From Pelomonas sp. BJYL3 (GTDB taxonomy: Bacteria; Pseudomonadota; Gammaproteobacteria; Burkholderiales; Burkholderiaceae_C): a stretch of 64,000 nucleotides of DNA. This document shows, piece after piece, positions 16,747 to 24,736 of the stretch (position 1 is the first letter of the stretch; each line of letters begins with the position of its first letter). The position numbers were made by a program, and so were the translations under genes. The notes under the pieces were generated by a model. It was given only the letters and a program-made list of their open reading frames with translations. It ran no database searches and was not told the origin of the DNA. The stretch spans positions 310,001-374,000 of the forward strand of contig NZ_JANZKX010000002.1 of NCBI RefSeq assembly GCF_027257975.1, given 5' to 3'.

Positions 16747-19454
16747 TATTGCAGGCTGGCGTAGACGAAGCGGCCGCGCGGGTCGGTGTAGCTGGGGTCG
16801 TAGCCGGAGAGGAAGAACCAGGCCTGCTGCGAGTAGGGCGGCGCGGTGTTGAGCAGGTTCTTGATGCCGGCGCGCAGCGTCAGGTTCTGGGTGGCGTTCC
16901 ACGCACCAGTCAGGTCCCACAGCGAGTAGGCCTTCACCGTGCGTTCGGGCTTGCTCAGGATCGAGTGGTCGGTGTAGCTGGAGAGGTAGCTGTTGGACAG
17001 CGTGGCGCTCCAGTCGCCCTGCTCCCAGTCGGCGCTGACCGTGTGCCGCCAGCGCTGCACCACGCCGTCATTGATGAAGTGGCCGAGGTTGCTGACGTAG
17101 GGATCGCCGTTGCCGGTCTGCTGCTTGGAGCTCAGCGTCAGCGTGCCGTTGAGGCGCAGGCCAAAGGTGCCCAGACTGCTCTTGAGGCCGCTCAGCGAGG
17201 CCGAGAAGTCCAGGCCGGCGATCTTCTGACCGCCGCGGTTCTCCTTGATCAGGTCGATGTGGTCGATGACGTTGTCTTCGTCACGATGGACCAGGCTGCC
17301 GTACTTGGCGAGGTCGGCAAGGATCACGTCCACGCCCAGGGTGCTGATCAGGTCGCGCTTCTTGATGTTCCAGTAGTCGACGCTCAGGTTCACGCCCTGG
17401 CGGGGTTCGAAGACGGCGCCGAAGCTGAACTGGCTGGACTTCTCGGGCTTCAGCTTCGGGTTGCTGAAGTTGCGCGTGACCCAGAGGTCTGCGCAGTCCG
17501 TGGCGGTGGCGTCGGGGTCGGCGGCCAGGCACACCGGATCCACCACCGTGGCGGAGTTGCCTTCGGTCACGGGGCGGTACAGGTCCGTCAGGCTGGGGGC
17601 ACGGAAGCCCGAGCCCACCGAGGCACGCAGCAGCAGGGACTTGTCCGCCGTGTACTTCAGGCCCAGCTTGGGGCTCACGGCGCTGCCGGTGCGCTGGTAG
17701 TGCTCGTAGCGCACGGCGGCCTGCAGCTCCAGCGCCTTCGTGACCGGCGCGCTCAGTTCGGCGTAGAGGCCCGCCACGCGGCGCGACTGGCCGAAGTCGG
17801 CATCCGGGCCCTGTGAGGTCTCACCCAGGATCAGGTCCTGCGCCAGGGCCTCCGACTGGTGGTAGTTCTGACGCTCGCGGCGCAGCTCGCCGCCGACGGC
17901 CAGGGCCAGGTCGCCGCCTTCCAGCTTGGCGATGGCGCTGGAGGCCTTGAAGTCGAGGCTGCTCATCGTGCCGGTGGCGTTGCGGACTTCACCGCGAATC
18001 TGGGCCTTCTCGTAGAGCGCCAGGCCTTCGGCGCCGGAGGGCCCGAAGGGATTCAGCGTGCCGGCAGCAAATCCGTCCAGGATCATCTGCTCGTTCAGGT
18101 AGCCCTGGTAGTCGCGGTCGGACACCTTGTTGCGGCTGTGGTTGAGCGCGAACTCGTAGTCCCAGCCCCGCAGCGTGCCGTTCATGCCGGCGACGACACG
18201 CTGGCCGGTGGAGACCAGCTCGCTGGTGCGCAGGCCGGCCTCGATCAGGCGGGTGCGCACCGTGATGATGCGGTCCTCGTCGTCGGCGTCCAGCGTGGTC
18301 AGGCTGGTCTTGGACAGGGCGGCGACCTTGGAGACGTCCATGTCGGCGTTGACGCGATTGGGAGTGCCCGAGTACAGCGTGCGTGAGCGGCTCAGCGCCG
18401 CCTCGGCGAAGAACTGGTGGCCCTGGCCCAGGTCTGCCACGCCGCGCGTGAAGAGGTTGGTCTTGCTGGACTTCGGATAGAGCTCGATGTCCCGCATGTA
18501 GTCGTAGGTGCAGCCATCCACGCCGCCGATGCCGGCCGGCAGATACAGCGAGGCCGGCGCATTGCAGCCCGTGGCTGCCGCCGGGTTGATGGTCCGCGTG
18601 CTGATGACGGTCTTGCCGTTGGTGGAGAAGCCGTCGTCGATGAGGATGTCGCGCTGGCTGCGGCTCAGGATCAGGTTGCCCGGGAAGCTCGCGCTGGAGA
18701 GCAGGTCCGGCAGGTTCTTGGGGATCTCGAGTTCGTCGATGAACTTGCGCTGGCTGGCGTTGAGCGGAGAGGTCTTCTGCAGGTCCAGCACCGCGAAGAC
18801 GTTGAAGCCGTCGCGCGTCAGGTCTCCGAAGCCGCCGGCGATGGAGGCCGTGCGCTTGCCACCGCCGCCCTCGCTGCTGTTGCCGGCGCTGGCGTTGAGC
18901 TCGATGCCCTGGTAGTCCTTGCGAGTGATGAAGTTGATCACGCCGCCGATGGCGTCGCTGCCGTAGAGCGCCGAGGCGCCGTCCAGCAGGATCTCCACGC
19001 GCTGGATGGCAGCGGCCGGGATGTTGTTGAGGTCCACGCCGGCGGCGTCACCCGGCGAGGCGAAGTTGGCCATGCGCCGGCCGTTGAGCAGCACCAGGGT
19101 CGAGGACACGCCGATGCCGCGCAGGTTGGCGCCATTCATGCCCATCTGGTCACGGAAGCCGCCGTAGGCCACGCTGCCGCCGTCGGTCAGGTTGTTGGTG
19201 CTGGCGCTGAGCCGCGCCACGATCTCGGCGGCGGTGGTGAGGCCCTGCTTGACGATGTCCTGGCGGGTCAGCACCTGCACGGGCAGGGCGGTCTCGGACT
19301 CCAGGCGCTTGATGGCCGAGCCGGTGATCTCCACCTTCTGCAGCTGGGCGTCGACGGGCGGCTGCTGGGCCCAGGCCGGTGCGCTGGCCAGGCACAGCAG
19401 CACGGCCTGCGCGGTGGCGCGGGACGCAAATCGGGGCGTGCGGATCATGCTCAT
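16734..19454 (-). CDS. TonB-dependent receptor paired with a cyanophycinase (module A)
   Basis: A 906-aa outer-membrane receptor. A signal peptide ending near APAWAQQ is followed by KVEITGSAIKRLE, a plug domain (NLRGIGVSSTLVLLNGRR, ILLDGASALYGSDAIGGVINF) and a barrel ending LQYRFK. It closely resembles the receptor at 48614-51310, including the segment around NFASPGDAAGVDLN. ATG 19454 is chosen because GGGAG lies upstream; ATG 19448 is an alternative. It is divergent from a cyanophycinase gene, so uptake of cyanophycin-derived peptides is plausible, but the ligand is inferred. Confidence 0.88.
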   Translation of the reverse strand: MSMIRTPRFASRATAQAVLLCLASAPAWAQQPPVDAQLQKVEITGSAIKRLESETALPVQVLTRQDIVKQGLTTAAEIVARLSASTNNLTDGGSVAYGGFRDQMGMNGANLRGIGVSSTLVLLNGRRMANFASPGDAAGVDLNNIPAAAIQRVEILLDGASALYGSDAIGGVINFITRKDYQGIELNASAGNSSEGGGGKRTASIAGGFGDLTRDGFNVFAVLDLQKTSPLNASQRKFIDELEIPKNLPDLLSSASFPGNLILSRSQRDILIDDGFSTNGKTVISTRTINPAAATGCNAPASLYLPAGIGGVDGCTYDYMRDIELYPKSSKTNLFTRGVADLGQGHQFFAEAALSRSRTLYSGTPNRVNADMDVSKVAALSKTSLTTLDADDEDRIITVRTRLIEAGLRTSELVSTGQRVVAGMNGTLRGWDYEFALNHSRNKVSDRDYQGYLNEQMILDGFAAGTLNPFGPSGAEGLALYEKAQIRGEVRNATGTMSSLDFKASSAIAKLEGGDLALAVGGELRRERQNYHQSEALAQDLILGETSQGPDADFGQSRRVAGLYAELSAPVTKALELQAAVRYEHYQRTGSAVSPKLGLKYTADKSLLLRASVGSGFRAPSLTDLYRPVTEGNSATVVDPVCLAADPDATATDCADLWVTRNFSNPKLKPEKSSQFSFGAVFEPRQGVNLSVDYWNIKKRDLISTLGVDVILADLAKYGSLVHRDEDNVIDHIDLIKENRGGQKIAGLDFSASLSGLKSSLGTFGLRLNGTLTLSSKQQTGNGDPYVSNLGHFINDGVVQRWRHTVSADWEQGDWSATLSNSYLSSYTDHSILSKPERTVKAYSLWDLTGAWNATQNLTLRAGIKNLLNTAPPYSQQAWFFLSGYDPSYTDPRGRFVYASLQYRFK

Positions 19455-19497
19455 GGAACTCCCTGGTGACGAAGGGCGCCTTCGCGGGGCGCGAGGG

Positions 19498-19508
19498 TCA
19501 GGTCTTGC
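19498..19508 (+). repeat. Dispersed TCAGGTCTTGC motif, copy 3
   Basis: Exact copy preceded by GAGGG in the divergent promoter region of receptor and cyanophycinase A. It shares a longer stretch, through CCTGTGC, with copy 9. Confidence 0.7.
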
Positions 19509-19580
19509 CTGTGCGGCTGCTGACGGGCTGAGGCATGATGGCACCGTGATGACAGGCCCGTGAATCCTGTCCGGCGACAT

Positions 19581-19597
19581 TTGTGCATCGCGCACAA
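19581..19597. promoter_or_regulatory. Palindrome in the divergent receptor A/cyanophycinase A region
   Basis: TTGTGC-ATCGC-GCACAA, 6-bp arms around a 5-base centre, roughly midway between two divergent start codons. Operator function is inferred from symmetry and position only. A single imperfect ArgR-like half-site overlaps its left flank but has no partner. Confidence 0.35.
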
Positions 19598-19705
19598 CGC
19601 CTGTCCCCACTCTGAGGTAAAGGCTGTGCGACTTGCGAACGGATCGCCCGCGGCCGGCCCGCATACTGACACCCTGCTGTTCCGACGTCTCGACACGCCT
19701 CTGCC

Positions 19706-21169
19706 ATGACCGTCCTGAAGAAGACCTTTCTGCCTGCCCTGCCGGCGCTCCTGGCCCTGATGATGCTGGCCTGTGCGCCGTCTGCGCAGGCCGCCGGCAA
19801 CGACAAGAAATCCAGCGCCACGCCGACCAGCAGCACGCCGCCGCCCGCCAGCGGCATCTGGACCATCATCCCGGGCCTGGGCCGCGCGAACCCGCCCAAG
19901 CCGCCCGCGCCGGCGCCCGCGGCCAGTGCCGCCCCGGCCGGGCCAGACCTGCCGATCAAGGGCTATGCCATTCCCATCGGCGGTGCGCTGAAGTCGGACA
20001 ACGAGGAGGTCTGGGGCCGCATCGTGCAGCTGGCTGGCGGCAAGGGCGCGCGCTTCGTCGTCTTCGGCACGGCCTCGGAAGACCCCGAGGCCAGCGCCAA
20101 GCAGGCCGTGGAGCTGCTGCAGCGCCGCGGCGCCGTGGCCGAGGCCCTGCCGGTGGCACCCAAGTTCAGCTGGGTGGACCTGAACAAGGTGGTGCGGGAC
20201 CCCGCGCTGATCGCCAAGGTCAAGGCGTCCAAGGGCGTGTTCTTCACCGGCGGCTCGCAGGAGCGCATCGTCGACGTGCTGATGCCCGGCGGCAACGTGA
20301 CGCCCATGCTGGAAGCCATCTGGGAGGTCTACCGCAAGGGTGGCGTCGTGGCTGGCACTTCGGCGGGTGCGGCCATCATGAGCTCGGTGATGTTCCGCGA
20401 CGCGCCCAGCGTCATCAACATCATGAAAGGCAAGTGGACCGAGGGCAAGCAGGTCGACCGCGGCCTGGGCTTCGTGGGCCCCGAGCTCTTCGTGGACCAG
20501 CACTTCCTCAAGCGTGGCCGCTTCGGCCGCATGATCCCGCTGATGATGGCCAAGGGCTACAAGCTGGGCCTGGGCGTGGAGGAGAACAGCGCGGCCGTGA
20601 TCCGCGGTGACGAGATCGAGATCATCGGTGGCCGCGGTGCCATGATCGTCGACCTCAGCGAGGTCAAGACCGATCCCACCCTGGGCGCCTTCAACGTCAC
20701 CAATGCCCGCCTCACCTACCTGGACCACGGCGACCGCTTCAACACCCGCACCCGCATCACCACGCCCACCGCCGTCAAGCTGCGCGGCCAGAAGCTGGAC
20801 CCCTACGCCCCCGACTACAAGCCCTACTACACCGAAGACCTCTTCCACCTCGACATGCTGGGCGACCAGACCATCGCCAATGCCATGGCCTACCTGATCG
20901 ACAGCAACAAGTCCGAGGTGCGCGGCCTGGCCTTCGACGTGATCCCCAAGGCCGGCGATCCGCTGGCCGAGCTGGGCTTCCTCTTCCGCCTCTACAAGGG
21001 CAAGGGCAGCCTGGGCTGGAGCACCGACGAGCTGGGGCCCGAGGACTACACGGTGCTGGGCCTGTACCTGGACATCACGCCGGTGCACATGCCCCATCCG
21101 CTGTACGGCACCTGGAATGGCGCCAACCGCAACAACGTCCAGCCCGAGCAGCCGCCCACCAGCCAGTGA
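19706..21169 (+). CDS. Cyanophycinase, exported (peptidase S51), module A
   Basis: Hydrolyses cyanophycin, the Arg-Asp storage polymer, to beta-Asp-Arg dipeptides. The 487-aa product has an N-terminal export signal (ALLALMMLACAPSAQAA, possibly a weak lipobox) and an 80-residue Lys/Pro-rich linker. The S51 domain follows: GGALKSDNEEVW, FFTGGSQERIVD, GTSAGAA (catalytic Ser219), DQHFLKRGRFGRM (His266) and LGVEENSA (Glu292/293). Export implies action on polymer released by other cells. Downstream lies an S46 dipeptidyl-peptidase. The ribosome site is weak. Confidence 0.92.
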   Translation: MTVLKKTFLPALPALLALMMLACAPSAQAAGNDKKSSATPTSSTPPPASGIWTIIPGLGRANPPKPPAPAPAASAAPAGPDLPIKGYAIPIGGALKSDNEEVWGRIVQLAGGKGARFVVFGTASEDPEASAKQAVELLQRRGAVAEALPVAPKFSWVDLNKVVRDPALIAKVKASKGVFFTGGSQERIVDVLMPGGNVTPMLEAIWEVYRKGGVVAGTSAGAAIMSSVMFRDAPSVINIMKGKWTEGKQVDRGLGFVGPELFVDQHFLKRGRFGRMIPLMMAKGYKLGLGVEENSAAVIRGDEIEIIGGRGAMIVDLSEVKTDPTLGAFNVTNARLTYLDHGDRFNTRTRITTPTAVKLRGQKLDPYAPDYKPYYTEDLFHLDMLGDQTIANAMAYLIDSNKSEVRGLAFDVIPKAGDPLAELGFLFRLYKGKGSLGWSTDELGPEDYTVLGLYLDITPVHMPHPLYGTWNGANRNNVQPEQPPTSQ

Positions 21170-21284
21170 GGCGCGGGGCCGGTCGGGCTTGAAGGCGCTC
21201 AAACCGTCGCTCGTCGCCTGAGCCTGGCGGGCGAGGGGGCTGGCGGCGCACACTCGGCAGCTTTGCTGCTGACCGAGACTGACC

Positions 21285-23360
21285 ATGCGCAAGACCTGCC
21301 CCTCCACCCTCAGTGCCCCGCTTGCCGCCGCCCTCGGGCTGGCCGGCCTGTTCAGCCTGGCCGGTCCGGCCCGGGCCGACGAAGGCATGTGGACCTTCGA
21401 CAACGCCCCGCTGCCGCTGATCCAGCAGCGCTATGGGATCACCCTGAGCCCGGCCTGGCTGGAGCATGTGCGCAAGTCCGCCGTGCGCTTCGGGGCCTCG
21501 GCCTCCTTCGTCTCCAAGGACGGCCTGCTGCTGACCAACCACCACGTGGCGCGGGGCTGCATCGCCCGCCTGTCCACGGCCGAGCGTGACCTGATCGCCA
21601 ACGGCTTCGTGGCCGCCAGCCGCGAGCAGGAGCTGCAGTGCCCGGGCGCGGACGCCCGCGTGCTGATGTCCTGGGAGGACGTCACCGCCGTTGTCACCGG
21701 CGCCGCCAAGCCGGGCATGAGCGATGCCGAGGCCGCCGCCGCCCGCAAGGCCGCCATCGCCACGCTGGAGGGGGACTGCAAGGCCAGCACCGGCATGAAG
21801 TGCGATGTGGTCACGCTCTACAGCGGCGCTCTCTACCACCTCTACCGCTACAAGGAATGGCAGGACGTGCGCCTGGTCGTGGCGCCCGAAGGCCATGCAT
21901 CCGACTTTGGCGGCGACCCGGACAACTTCAACTTCCCCCGCTTCGCCCTGGACTTCAGCCTGCTGCGCGTCTACGAGAACGGCAAGCCGGTGCAGCCCGA
22001 GCACTACCTCAAGCTGGCGAGCCAGGCGCCCAAGGAGGGCGATCCCGTCTTCGTGATCGGCCACCCGGGCAACACCGACCGCCTCAACACCGTGGCCCAG
22101 CTGCAGGCCAAGCGCGACGTGCTGCTGCCCCTGGCCCTGGACGGCGCCAAGGCCCAGCTGAAGATGCTGGCGGCCTATGGGGCCCAGTCGCCCGAGAGCG
22201 CCCGGCGCGCCCACGCCCTGGTGGCCGGCATCGAGAACACCCTCAAGGCCAATACCGGCCAGCTCAAGTCGCTGCAGGACGCCGCCAACTTCGAGCGCAA
22301 GCGCCAGGAGGAAGCGCAGTTCCGCGCCGGCTACGCCAAGCTGGGTCGCAAGGACGATCCCTGGGCGCAGGTCGAGGCCGCCACGCGCCGCCAGGTCGCG
22401 CTGGCACGTGAGGCCGCCTATGCCAATGCGGGCTTCAGCAGCCTGCTGGGCACGGCCCTGACGCTGGTCGAGATCACCAAGGAGCGCGCCCTGCCCGAGG
22501 GCGAGCGCATGCGCGGCTACTCGGCCAATGGCCTGGCCGCCGCCGAGCGCCGCGTGCGCGCCGACGTGCCCACCTACAAGGACCTGGAGCAGGCCCGCTA
22601 CACGCTGCAGCTGGAGCGTGCCCTGCAGGCCCTGGGCAAGGACCATGCTTTCGTGAAGGCGGCCCTGGGCTCGCAGGCGCCGGCCGCGGCGGCCCAGGCC
22701 CTGATCCAGGGCAGCCGCCTGGACGAGCGCGCCGAGCGCGTGCGCCTGCTGGAAGGCGGCGCGGCGGCCATCGAGGCCTCGACCGACCCGGCCATCGTGC
22801 TGGCCCGCAGCCTGTACCCGCTGCAGCGCGAGCTGTCCCGCCGCATGGAGCGCGAGGTGGACGAGCCCCTCAAGCGCGCCGCCGAGCAGCTGGGCCGCGC
22901 CCGCTTCGAGCTGATGGGCAAGAGCGTGCCGCCGGACGCCACCGGCACCCTGCGCCTCAGCTACGGCCGCCTGGCCGGCTATGAGAGCGACGGCTACCGC
23001 CTGCCCTACAAGACGGTCTTCGGCGGCCTCTTCGCCCGCGCCGATGCCTTCGACAACGTGCCGCCCTTCAAGGTGGCGCCCAAGGTGGCCGCCGCCCGTG
23101 ACAAGCTCGACATGAGCGTGCCCATGAACTTCGTCTCCACCAACGACATCATCGGCGGCAACTCCGGCTCGCCCATCGTCAACAAGGACGGCGAGCTGGT
23201 GGGCCTGATCTTCGACGGCAACCTCGACAGCCTGGGCGGCCGCTTCTTCTACGACGAGCGCCAGAACCGCGCCACCTCGGTTGACGTGCGCGCCATCCTG
23301 CAGGCCCTGGAGAAGGTCTACGGCGCGCCGCATGTCGCCCGGGAGCTGCGGGGGCATTAA
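21285..23360 (+). CDS. S46-family dipeptidyl-peptidase, DPP7-like
   Basis: A periplasmic serine exopeptidase that removes dipeptides from N-termini. The 691-aa length fits the family. A signal peptide ends near GPARADEG. The catalytic residues are visible: LLLTNHHVARGC (His86/87), FALDFSLLRVY (Asp) and GGNSGSP (Ser627). The specificity position 18 residues after Ser lies in IFDGN, a Gly (residue 645), as in DPP7 enzymes that prefer hydrophobic residues; acidic-specific DPP11 enzymes have Arg there. So it is not expected to cleave after Asp. It lies 115 bases after the cyanophycinase and may be co-transcribed. Confidence 0.9.
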   Translation: MRKTCPSTLSAPLAAALGLAGLFSLAGPARADEGMWTFDNAPLPLIQQRYGITLSPAWLEHVRKSAVRFGASASFVSKDGLLLTNHHVARGCIARLSTAERDLIANGFVAASREQELQCPGADARVLMSWEDVTAVVTGAAKPGMSDAEAAAARKAAIATLEGDCKASTGMKCDVVTLYSGALYHLYRYKEWQDVRLVVAPEGHASDFGGDPDNFNFPRFALDFSLLRVYENGKPVQPEHYLKLASQAPKEGDPVFVIGHPGNTDRLNTVAQLQAKRDVLLPLALDGAKAQLKMLAAYGAQSPESARRAHALVAGIENTLKANTGQLKSLQDAANFERKRQEEAQFRAGYAKLGRKDDPWAQVEAATRRQVALAREAAYANAGFSSLLGTALTLVEITKERALPEGERMRGYSANGLAAAERRVRADVPTYKDLEQARYTLQLERALQALGKDHAFVKAALGSQAPAAAAQALIQGSRLDERAERVRLLEGGAAAIEASTDPAIVLARSLYPLQRELSRRMEREVDEPLKRAAEQLGRARFELMGKSVPPDATGTLRLSYGRLAGYESDGYRLPYKTVFGGLFARADAFDNVPPFKVAPKVAAARDKLDMSVPMNFVSTNDIIGGNSGSPIVNKDGELVGLIFDGNLDSLGGRFFYDERQNRATSVDVRAILQALEKVYGAPHVARELRGH

Positions 23361-23390
23361 GGCGCCGCGCGACGTCTCCTCCCCATGAAA

Positions 23391-23414
23391 AAGGCCCGCC
23401 AGATGGCGGGCCTT
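23391..23414. terminator. Bidirectional terminator between convergent genes
   Basis: Perfect 10-bp stem AAGGCCCGCC/GGCGGGCCTT with loop AGAT, preceded by a run of A and placed between the S46 peptidase and a lipoprotein gene on the other strand. Confidence 0.85.
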
Positions 23415-23439
23415 GTCTTGAGGGCAGCTGAAACGCGGT

Positions 23440-24024
23440 TCAGCGCAGCTTGTCGGCCGCTGCGGCGATGGCTGCCTTGAGCTTCACCAGCATGTTCTCG
23501 GTAGCACGGCGTGCCGCCAGGGAGAAGTCGCCCTTGAATTCGGCGAACTCCGCGCGGCCTTCGCCCTGTGCCGAGATCTGGGTGACCGGCTTGCCCGAGC
23601 TGTCCTCGACGGCCAGCGTGAGCTGGACAGTGAAGACCGTGGGCGGCCAGGTGACCAGGCTGTCGGAGTACGAGGTCGTCGTGATCGTGGGCTTGATGAT
23701 GAGCTGCTGCTCGGCTGCCTTGGGGCTGCCCAGCGTCTCAATGCGGCTGACCTCCGAGAAGGACTGGCCCAGCACCACGTACAGGCCGGTCTCCAGGTCA
23801 CGGTAGGGCAGATAGCTCACCTTGTCGCCACCACCGCCGGGGGTGATGACTTCACGGGTGCGGTCTTCCGGGCTGATGTAGTAGCCGATCTTCTTCGGGA
23901 TCTTCTCGACCTTGACCTGCTCCAGGGCGGCCGACACATTGGGCGCGAGGCTGATGGGATGGGCGCAGCCGGTGGCCATCACCACGAGGAACAGCGAAAC
24001 GAGATATAGGGCAAGGCGTTTCAT
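23440..24024 (-). CDS. Lipoprotein of unknown function
   Basis: A 194-aa protein with a lipobox (VVMATGC). The body is a beta-rich domain (KKIGYYISPED, GLYVVLGQSFSEV, TVFTVQLTLAVEDSSGKPV) ending in an Ala/Lys helix (LVKLKAAIAAAADKL). I do not recognise the family; the layout recalls small outer-membrane assembly lipoproteins. It lies 28 bases downstream of another lipoprotein gene on the same strand, so the two are likely an operon and perhaps a pair. Confidence 0.75.
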   Translation of the reverse strand: MKRLALYLVSLFLVVMATGCAHPISLAPNVSAALEQVKVEKIPKKIGYYISPEDRTREVITPGGGGDKVSYLPYRDLETGLYVVLGQSFSEVSRIETLGSPKAAEQQLIIKPTITTTSYSDSLVTWPPTVFTVQLTLAVEDSSGKPVTQISAQGEGRAEFAEFKGDFSLAARRATENMLVKLKAAIAAAADKLR

Positions 24025-24052
24025 GGGTAGATGCAGGGTTCGGGGTGGCAGG

Positions 24053-24619
24053 TCAGCGCAGGGCCTTGACGAATTCCGGGTCGGTCAGCAGCTCCTTCAG
24101 GACTTGCTGGACCAGCAGCGGGTACTGGTTGCGGGCCTTGGGGATGGCGACGGCACCAACAAAGGACGACTCCCACTGGGCCTGCGCGCGCTTCACGGCG
24201 CTGTAGCGCTCCTGGCCGTCGCGCTTGAGCACAAAGCGGGCCTCGATCTCGCCGGAATTGGTCGAGAAGCCGCCGGCGGCGATGTCGTTCTTCAGCAGGG
24301 AGCCGGTGATCTCGAAGGGCGACTTCGGATCCAGCTTGCCGGCCAGGGACAGCTCAGCGCGCAGGGCTTCAGCCAGGTAGGCCGCGTAGTTGCCGCCAAC
24401 GGGCGACACCATGCTGTCGGCGCGCAGGCTGATCGAGGTGGCGCCGCTGCCGCTCATGGCCAGCTGGAACTCGCCGACGGACGTGGCCGCCAGCTTCTTC
24501 AGGTTTTCGGCGTTCTCGACCGACGCCGTGTACACGGGGGCCGGCGTGGTGCAGGCGCTCAGCAGGGCCAGGGCGGCCGTGGCGGCCAGGACGCCGACGC
24601 GGCGGTGGATGGTGATCAT
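24053..24619 (-). CDS. Lipoprotein of unknown function
   Basis: A 188-aa protein with a lipobox (LALLSAC-TTP). The body contains NLKKLAATSVGEFQ, LRADSMVSPVGGNYAAYLAEALRAEL and a C-terminal helix (LVQQVLKELLTDPEF). This resembles small lipoproteins of unknown role that combine with a partner lipoprotein. The start is clear: AGGAGGATCTC stands directly before ATG 24619. It is the first gene of a two-gene lipoprotein operon. Function is not inferred. Confidence 0.78.
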   Translation of the reverse strand: MITIHRRVGVLAATAALALLSACTTPAPVYTASVENAENLKKLAATSVGEFQLAMSGSGATSISLRADSMVSPVGGNYAAYLAEALRAELSLAGKLDPKSPFEITGSLLKNDIAAGGFSTNSGEIEARFVLKRDGQERYSAVKRAQAQWESSFVGAVAIPKARNQYPLLVQQVLKELLTDPEFVKALR

Positions 24620-24736
24620 GAGATCCTCCTCTACAGTTTTTTGGGCTGAGGAGGATAACTGGCTTTGCCATCTGCATCCGTCGGGCTTTGCGCGCGGCAC
24701 TCGCACGCCCTTGCGACAGCGCAAGGGCTGCAGGCC

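Noticed and set aside
19564..19579. Single ArgR-like half-site (TGTCGC-N8-AT) before cyanophycinase A
   Set aside because: The final AA is AT and no partner lies 21 bases away; one such half-site is expected by chance in this window.
19680..19695. TGTCGA-N8-AA on the minus strand before ATG 19706
   Set aside because: A core mismatch, no properly spaced partner, and it lies only ten bases from the start codon.
21289..21303. GCAAGACCTGCCCC at the start of the S46 gene
   Set aside because: It lacks the A of GACCTGA and is at the N-terminus of a normal signal peptide; probably chance.
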